Assembly: GCF_037042905.1 (NCBI RefSeq)
Contig: NC_087252.1
Coordinates: 13,635,201-13,699,200 of the forward strand
Origin: Lytechinus pictus
Lineage: Eukaryota > Echinodermata > Echinoidea > Temnopleuroida > Toxopneustidae
Reading direction: 5' to 3'
DNA: 64,000 nt
Shown piece after piece: positions 57,509 through 64,000 of this stretch. The notes below the pieces were generated by a model, which was given only the letters and a program-made list of their open reading frames with translations, did no database searches and was not told where the DNA came from. Position 1 is the first letter of the stretch. The number at the start of each line of letters is the position of its first letter. Position numbers and translations under genes: made by a program.

Positions 57509-59378
57509 CACACCAAAAAAGTAAGTCCCCCCTAAATCAAAATGCTATAACTTCTGAACGGAATAATTTTGAGATAAAACATTTCGTAGGTGGATTTTTA
57601 CACTCACTAAGCAACTCCTGGGGGGAAATGAGATTGATCGGTTGGGTCGTGCATGAGTAATCAAAGATTGAATTAAAAATGACAATTTTTGAAAGTCACA
57701 AGAGTCGTTTTTCAGATTGTGTAAATACAAAGTTGGGCAAATGTTGTTTTTTGGTAAATTTTGATAACGTATGTTCATGCTTGGATGAGCACATTTTTTG
57801 TGACGTATCATCTCATAGGGGGTTTATGGTAGTATCCACTTGTTAAAACATGTTAAAATTTGAAAATGTTAGTGGCTCCCTCCCCAAATTTCTCGGCACC
57901 TCCCCACTTTCAAATTCTGGATCTACCACTGATTTGTCCATAAATTCAACTGATACTGAGAAATTATTAGGAAAAGAATACATTTATGCAGTAAAAAGAG
58001 TATTAATACCTAAGTTTTCGAGTGTGCTCGCTCAGCCATGACAATGTAGAAAGTTCGGAAAGTGTGTGGTGATAAAAATGATTGATGATGAAAGCAATAC
58101 CAATTAACTTACATTTGAAACCGAATTTGCCCCAATTATTCACTTTATAACCCATCAAAATGAGTCTGTGACATTGAAAATGCCCCTTTTCCCCCTTTGA
58201 GGCGTGCTCACTCATCCATAAACAAACAAATCAATTTCATTTTTGCATAGAATTTTGCCCATAAGTTGATGAACATTACTGCCAAACGATACTGCTAAAC
58301 ATGCTAAAGACAGCTTTGAAAAAAAGTTCCACCACATTGAATAGGGGGTTACTTATTCTCTAACATATGCACCCATCGTGTACACAATGTCTATGAGAGA
58401 GGAAGTCAAAATTTTAACAAAAGTGAAATAAGAGTTTGTTTCATAGTCGGTTTTTGTTACTTCTGCCAATAGTTTTCTCATGAAACTTCGCACATGGCTT
58501 CAGAGTGGCACTCTCCAAAGGGCCCGCACACTCAAATTACCATTCGATACGGCACAGAGTGGGGCCAAGGCCTTGAACTTTCTTCTCATTTGCATAATTT
58601 TCGAATATTGTGTGCTCACTGAGGCATTCGATATCGGGATTTTCATAAAAATCCAATCAAATTAACTATTCAAGAAGGTTTGTGACAGATATCCATAGTT
58701 AGCAATTGCATTTTGCCAATAACGTAAAAAAAGAGCTAATCACATTCCACATGTTCATTCAAGCGTGAATGTTTAATTAAATGCCTTTGAATCATTGAAG
58801 CATGTTAATTGGTCATGAACATATTGAAAAAGGTTGAGAAAAGATAATTTCAGTTACCAACTTGAAACATTACTTGCCAATGATATTTGAAAATCGTATT
58901 TTTTGTTTTCATTAAATGTTCATTGAGCCGTGAAATGATGAATATTGTTGAAGATACTCTTCCCAAAAATAATCGTCATCATATTCCTTCATTTTCATCG
59001 ATAGAAATGTGTAAAAATTCCAATAATAGCAAATTTTGACTGTGTTTATTCAACCGTGAAATTTTGCCAAAAAAGTTGTATCGTTTTTTAGAAAGTACAT
59101 TTTACATGCCTTCTGACTATTTTTCATGATGAGATTGTGGAATTCGTTCCAATAAACTGGAATCAAAGTCATGATATTTTGCTTGTGACTTTTAAAAAGT
59201 GACAATTTTGCATTTTTCCGGTGCTCACTGAAGTATGACATAAAACACGTCCGTAACATTCACAAAGAGGGTAGCTTATAAAACTCCCTACAAGTTCATG
59301 TAAAAATATATTAAAAACTCCCAGTGGTTCGGAAATTATCGATGTTTGTTTAAGGGGGGACTTACTTTTTTTGTTGTG
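57509..59378. mobile_element. TA-flanked element with CACACCAAAAAAGTAAGTCC ends
   Basis: The ends cacaccaaaaaagtaagtcc and its inverse (ggacttactttttttgttgtg) are flanked by TA. The interior has at least eight degenerate copies of a GTGCTCACTNAAGCATGAAC-like word. No transposase frame was recognised. It is 1,870 bp. Confidence 0.8.
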
Positions 59379-59454
59379 TATATTTTGTCCTAAAATCTAA
59401 ATATTCTGAGCAATGTTTGTGATCCTAAACGATCATGTGTATCCAACTAAATGA

Positions 59455-60770
59455 TTACTGCGAGCGCGAAGCACGAGCAGAAATTTTTAATATATTTGAA
59501 CTGATAAAAAAGTAGGCCCATCTGTTAACGGCTACTTGCAGTTATATCCATGAAGACGTTTCATATTACAGCAATCAAAATAATGCAAGCGCGACTGAGC
59601 GCCAGCTGAACATTTTGACATTTCTACCTGAATGGAAATTCTAAGCACATTTTGTAGTCGTGAAAAGGATAAGTCGGCCTATATAACTAAATAATTGATG
59701 CGAGCGCGGGACACTCAATTCATGTTTTTTTTTAGATAAATCATGAAAAGGGTGAGTAATTTGAAATCTTCCTAAAATAATAATGTAAGCGCAAAGCGCG
59801 AGCAGAAAATTTTTGATATTGTAATATAAAACTGGATAATGATTTAAATAGAGAACAAGCAGCGTATACATGCGCGTGCGTGTTTCAGATTTCGACCTAG
59901 AATCTGGGCATTCTAAATACCCTTTTTATCATGAAAATCAATAAAGCGAGCGCGAAGTGCGAGTTTTAAATATTTGATACTCCGATCTAAAAAAAAAAGG
60001 GGGGGGTCATTTTAACTCTGTATATTTCAAGCACTTTGCGGAAAAATTGTGAGGTGAATATGGATCACAGTTAAAAAAAGAGCTGATATGTTTCATCATT
60101 ATTATTTTCAGTTTTGACATGACCGGGACATTTAAAGAACACTATGTCATAATCATGAAAATGATCTTCCTATTTCTCTCCCTAAGCCGCAGCGCTAAAT
60201 GAAACTTGTCGATAAACCATTCTGAAAAAAAAGAACAATTTGATTATTAAATTGATATCTTATTCATTGATCTAATAAGCCTAATGAGAGCGCGAAATCT
60301 GTTAATATTATGGCCTGAAAACTGCATGAGTTGCATAAATTTTCAACAATCAATGCGAGCGCAAATCGCGAGCCGAAATTTTTGATAAACTGTCATGAAA
60401 TGGGGATTTTGAGTAGTTTATGCAACTATATAACCAACTAAAATGGAGTGTGCAGTATTAGCGGATGCGTTTTGACAATCTGACCTGAATAGGGATAAGG
60501 AAAATAATAGGTATACCTGACAAATCAAATTTTGCGAGCGCGAGCAGAAAACGTTTATATTCAGACCATATAGCAGAAATTTTTACAGACCACATGCACT
60601 TTTCAAAAATCAATTTGTAAATCAAACAAAATAATGAAATTTCGATTTCTGAGCAGAAATATGTTTGACTTCATAATTTGATATTTTAAGCTCCATATTG
60701 AGCAAGATCACCTAAAATCACCTAAAATGCAATGCGAGTGCGAATCGCGAGCAAAAATTTTATAAAATGA
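59455..60770. repeat. Cluster of GCGAGCGCGAAGCGCGAGC-type motifs
   Basis: Nine more or less degenerate motif copies occur near 59460, 59586, 59700, 59787, 59946, 60288, 60355, 60534 and 60734, mostly followed by A/T-rich gaaattttt-like sequence. The stretch ends in a G homopolymer and ctggatctgcctatg near 60962, the usual right end of the GGCGGATCC family. Confidence 0.8.
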
Positions 60771-61242
60771 CATGGAAATTAAAAAAAAAAATAAATTCGA
60801 AGTCTACGTAGCCTCTTATTTTATTCACTCCTTTTATGTTTCCCCTTCTTTTTCCCTCTCTTTCCCTTTTTTCTTTATTTCCACCTTTTTTCTTTTGCTC
60901 CGCCAATAAGGGGGGGGGGGGGGGGGGTTGGCGGGCCCCTCGCCCCCCTGGATCTGCCTATGTATGTTTCTTATGTTAGGTGAAAGTTATAGGGCCTCAT
61001 ATATACAGATTATTAGAATACCCGTAAATAGTGTATCAGGGCAGACTAAACATGGCAGAAAAATAGTACAAATATTTTTTTTTCGATCCGTGGCACTAAA
61101 TTGCCGTACAATACAGTAAGCTACTTGTCATACCGGTATATTCATTTTTTCGGTGGCAATATTTGAACAATCAGAATTCATGACCTATTCCTATTAATCC
61201 TAGCTACTTTGAAATTAGGTAGCTTTGTGTTGCAATCGGGTT

Positions 61243-61400
61243 TAAAGGTCAAGTCCACCCCAGAAAAATGTTGATTTGAATAAATAGAGAAAAATCAAAC
61301 AATCATTGTGCTGAAAAGTTCATCAAAATCGGATGTAAAACAAGAAAGTTATGACATTTTAAAGTTTGTCCTTTAATTTCCGAAGTCATTTGATTTTTTC
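61243..61400. repeat. Half copy of the 4350-4944 MITE
   Basis: Begins ttaaaggtcaagtccacccc and continues with tcaaaatcggatgtaaaac and aagttatgacattttaaag as in the left arm of 4350-4944. Confidence 0.75.
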
Positions 61401-62290
61401 AAATTCTATTTACATATGGCGGTTACTGTAAATATTTGTGAAGGTGATGGATTGATTTTCAATTTCTATGTTCAGTTTTACGTCACTGTCGCTGCAAACA
61501 AGGGCTAGCTAGCTATCCTGAGCTGGCGCCGGCCGGCCGGGAGTTGGCCGGAGCTAGCGCTCCGCTCGAGCCGGCCCGCTAGCTCTCGATCTCGGTACGT
61601 GTGTCGAGAAAAGGCGGCACTAACCGAGGTAAGGTCTGAGGAATAAACTTTTCGACTCGACGACTCGAGGGCGAGGCAACACGGATCACTGACGATACTA
61701 TTTTGAATTTCGGATAATGATGTAGGCCTACGGTATTTTAATGCTTGTTATACTGATTTCTCACTGAATAAGGGGACATGAAATTAAAATTTTGAATGTT
61801 GTGCTCCCATTCTCGATGAGTGACAGACTCCCACTGGTTCGGCGACTGAGGCTGCGCCGAGCCTCAGCTCAGGCTCAAGCTGAGGCCTGACTGGGTCTCG
61901 GCTGCCAGCTGAGTGACAGTGCAGACTGAGTCGTGAGAGCATGCTGAGACTGTCTGAGTGATGATTGAGTTGATCAGTGTTATTATTGTGCCTGGTCGGG
62001 ATATTGAATATTGTATAAAAAATTGTATAATTGGCACACTTGTATTTGAATGTTTGACTTGTCTTGTCATGCTTGTGCCTTTGGCTTTGTGGCAAAATGC
62101 CCCCCACAAAAAATTTGCTGACCTAAAAAAATATTTTTGGCTCATGAGTCATGTCGATGTACCTCAAGCGATGTTTGTGCAGGCTCCACTCCACTTCACT
62201 ACCGGCTACCGCTACACTACGCTCTACATTGTACCTACCCGAACCTTGACTCAAGGCTTGAGACCCAAAACTCGCTCTGATACAACCCTA
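61401..62290. other. Stretch without recognised gene, GC-rich islands
   Basis: A GC-rich patch of GCCGG/CTAGC words lies at about 61520-61640, with a donor-like cgaggtaagg near 61628. A second patch at 61840-61915 is rich in self-complementary GAGGC/GCCTC words. A promoter or first exon is conceivable but nothing coding was recognised. Confidence 0.35.
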
Positions 62291-62774
62291 ACCCAGGGAG
62301 CCCAGGGGCTTACCGTGTATTTGACCATACTCACGGGACAAGGGTGATTTATGGTCTAAATATTTCTCCAAATGAATTGTGAAAACAGAAATTATGCACT
62401 TACCACGATTATATGGATGAAGGTCTAACGAGTTTCCTGCACATCTGGGCACAGACTGGAACCTCAAAAAACGAAAAGTTCTCTCCTTCTACCCCCGTCT
62501 CGATCGGCCATTTTTGTTGAACCATTTTTGTTATGAATTGTAACAAAATGGCCGATCGAGACTGGTAAAAGTAGAGAACTTTTCGTTTTTTTTACTCTTG
62601 AGGTTCCAGTTTGTGCCCAGATGTCGGGAAACTGCCACTCGTTAGACCTTCATCCATATAATCGTGGTAAATGCATAATTTCTGTTTTCACAATTCATTT
62701 GGAGAAATATTTAGACCATAAATCACCCTTGTCCCGTGAGTATGGTCAAATACACGGTAAGCCCCTGGGCTCCC
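62291..62774. repeat. Near-perfect ~480-bp palindrome
   Basis: The arms (about 62291-62518 and 62540-62774) are inverted copies with few differences, around a ~20-base centre. Words such as gatcggccattttt / aaaatggccgatc and cacgattatatggatgaagg / ccttcatccatataatcgtg pair. It is a non-coding fold-back. Confidence 0.88.
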
Positions 62775-63014
62775 GCCCGCTGTGCTGGCGGGAGCTCCCT
62801 GGGTTAATACAACCCGAGTGACAAAGGTGGGATTTTATGGGGGGGAAATATAAAATTCATGCAACATCACGATCTTTAAAAACAAAACTAATATTCTTAC
62901 TTTACACAAAGTTTTACTTCATTTCCATGCTTCTATCAGTCTCAAATTGGTGATTTAGAGCCAACATGGAGTTTCTCACACGTAACAATAATTCGCTGCC
63001 GATTTCAAAACATC

Positions 63015-63062
63015 GCATGCTCATGCGCGAGGGTCCAAGCAGACCCTCGCGCATGCGCATGC
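63015..63062. repeat. Short GC-rich hairpin, 21-bp stem
   Basis: gcatgctcatgcgcgagggt at the left pairs with the inverse at the right across the 6-base loop caagca, with one mismatch. Confidence 0.9.
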
Positions 63063-64000
63063 AATATTTTGTTTAATTTGTGATTGCTTGTCAGTTTCTT
63101 TTTTAAAATACATATAGATCTAGATCTACTTATTTGTCTTGCTATGCCTGATCAAATCAATTTCTTTGGAAACATGGGGCCCGTTTCTCAACACCGTCAT
63201 AAGTCTAACTTCTTGACTAACTCGGAGATAGTGAGCTACTTGTCCGCTAACCGTTTCACGAAGCCCTCTTTACCAAGATCGGGTACAACAACCTCACTAA
63301 ATATTTATGACACCTCCGAACCTGTCATAACTTCTTTCTTAATGACGTAGTGGCATCACATGGGTAGACTATGACAAGCAAAGGTGCCTAGATATTTGAA
63401 AATAACAATCTTACGTAATCGATCATAGAGGTTGAAATTACATCACAAAACAAGTGGGATAATGCATTCAATGATAATTCTAATAAAAAGAAACTATAAA
63501 AATTGTTAAAACGCCACAAAACCATTCAGTTTGAAATAGTAAAATGACTTAATCGATAAAGATTCTACCACGTCAGGCCATCCATAACTGGACTCGTATT
63601 TGTCCTTTTCAAACCCCTATTAACATTTGGATAAATTCTATCTCTAATTTATGCATAGAATTTGTCAAATCGTATGTTTCAGTTTCAAAGATTTATTTTT
63701 GTTTTTGTTAAACTATATTTTGATGATGTTTGGAATCTTAGAAGGGCGTATAATTGTCATCATTTTACAAAGAAAACAGTTATGGTTTACTTTCGCAAAC
63801 TATTAAAATCCGATGTCCCGGGGGTACCCATCTCACGTCCACATGTGATTTTCTAGTCATGAAATTGTTTATTCATAATCTAATTTTCTCAGCAATTGAA
63901 TGCTCCAATCTTCATGGTCTAAGTATGTATGATGCATAATTTACATGTGCTATTATTTATAGATGTATTTCCCAATTCATCACAATATTTGCAATTTTGT
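63063..64000. other. Stretch without recognised gene
   Basis: AT-rich non-coding DNA. A gggcccgtttctcaacaccg segment near 63178 resembles the ends of fold-back MITEs but no partner end is clear. Confidence 0.4.

Noticed and set aside
46000-64000. Hidden autonomous transposon or retroelement
   Set aside because: No reverse transcriptase, integrase, DDE transposase or zinc-finger motif was seen in any frame of useful length.

Overview
The window is animal nuclear DNA from a marine invertebrate, most plausibly an echinoderm such as a sea urchin. Coding exons are short, with canonical GT-AG introns, and scattered through AT-rich non-coding DNA. Around them lie many small inverted-repeat elements, tRNA-derived SINEs with a shared body, microsatellites, long G/C homopolymers and a vertebrate-type TTAGGG tract. 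The species call is inference; no rRNA or mitochondrial marker is present.

Two conserved genes can be assembled, both on the minus strand. PFDN2 (prefoldin subunit 2) has three coding exons between 19,123 and 8,474 and encodes 147 residues. SRPRA (signal recognition particle receptor alpha, docking protein) has fourteen coding exons between 45,914 and 23,819 and encodes 643 residues. All exon junctions were joined by hand in consistent phase. The two genes are tandem, SRPRA upstream and PFDN2 about 4.7 kb downstream. Both serve protein biogenesis: SRPRA docks SRP-ribosome complexes at the ER, and PFDN2 is part of the prefoldin chaperone that hands nascent actin and tubulin to CCT. No regulatory link between them is visible. 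Two possible short terminal exons of an unrecognised minus-strand transcript lie between them.

Layout: 1-8.4 kb is microsatellites and inverted-repeat elements downstream of PFDN2. 8.4-19.1 kb is PFDN2, whose introns carry a SINE, a 1.69-kb element and a diverged duplication. 19.1-23.8 kb is the gap between the genes. 23.8-45.9 kb is SRPRA, whose introns are crowded with repeats; two partial tandem duplications copy pieces of its own exons, including splice sites. 46-64 kb has no recognisable gene. It is a graveyard of non-autonomous DNA elements, including two inverted 2.4- and 2.9-kb copies of one element, GGCGCC-rich tandem arrays, a 16-bp GC-rich array and a 1.87-kb TA-flanked element.

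No reverse transcriptase, transposase or other mobile-element protein was recognised. The long open frames in the window come from low-complexity or tandem repeats. The strongest structural signals are: a repeat family carrying many copies of a GCGAAGC-type mini-hairpin motif, several insertions with exact 5-bp target duplications, a tandemly duplicated splice-donor segment in SRPRA, and a transposon-like unit in SRPRA intron 1 holding a ~42-bp minisatellite next to a telomere-type tract.
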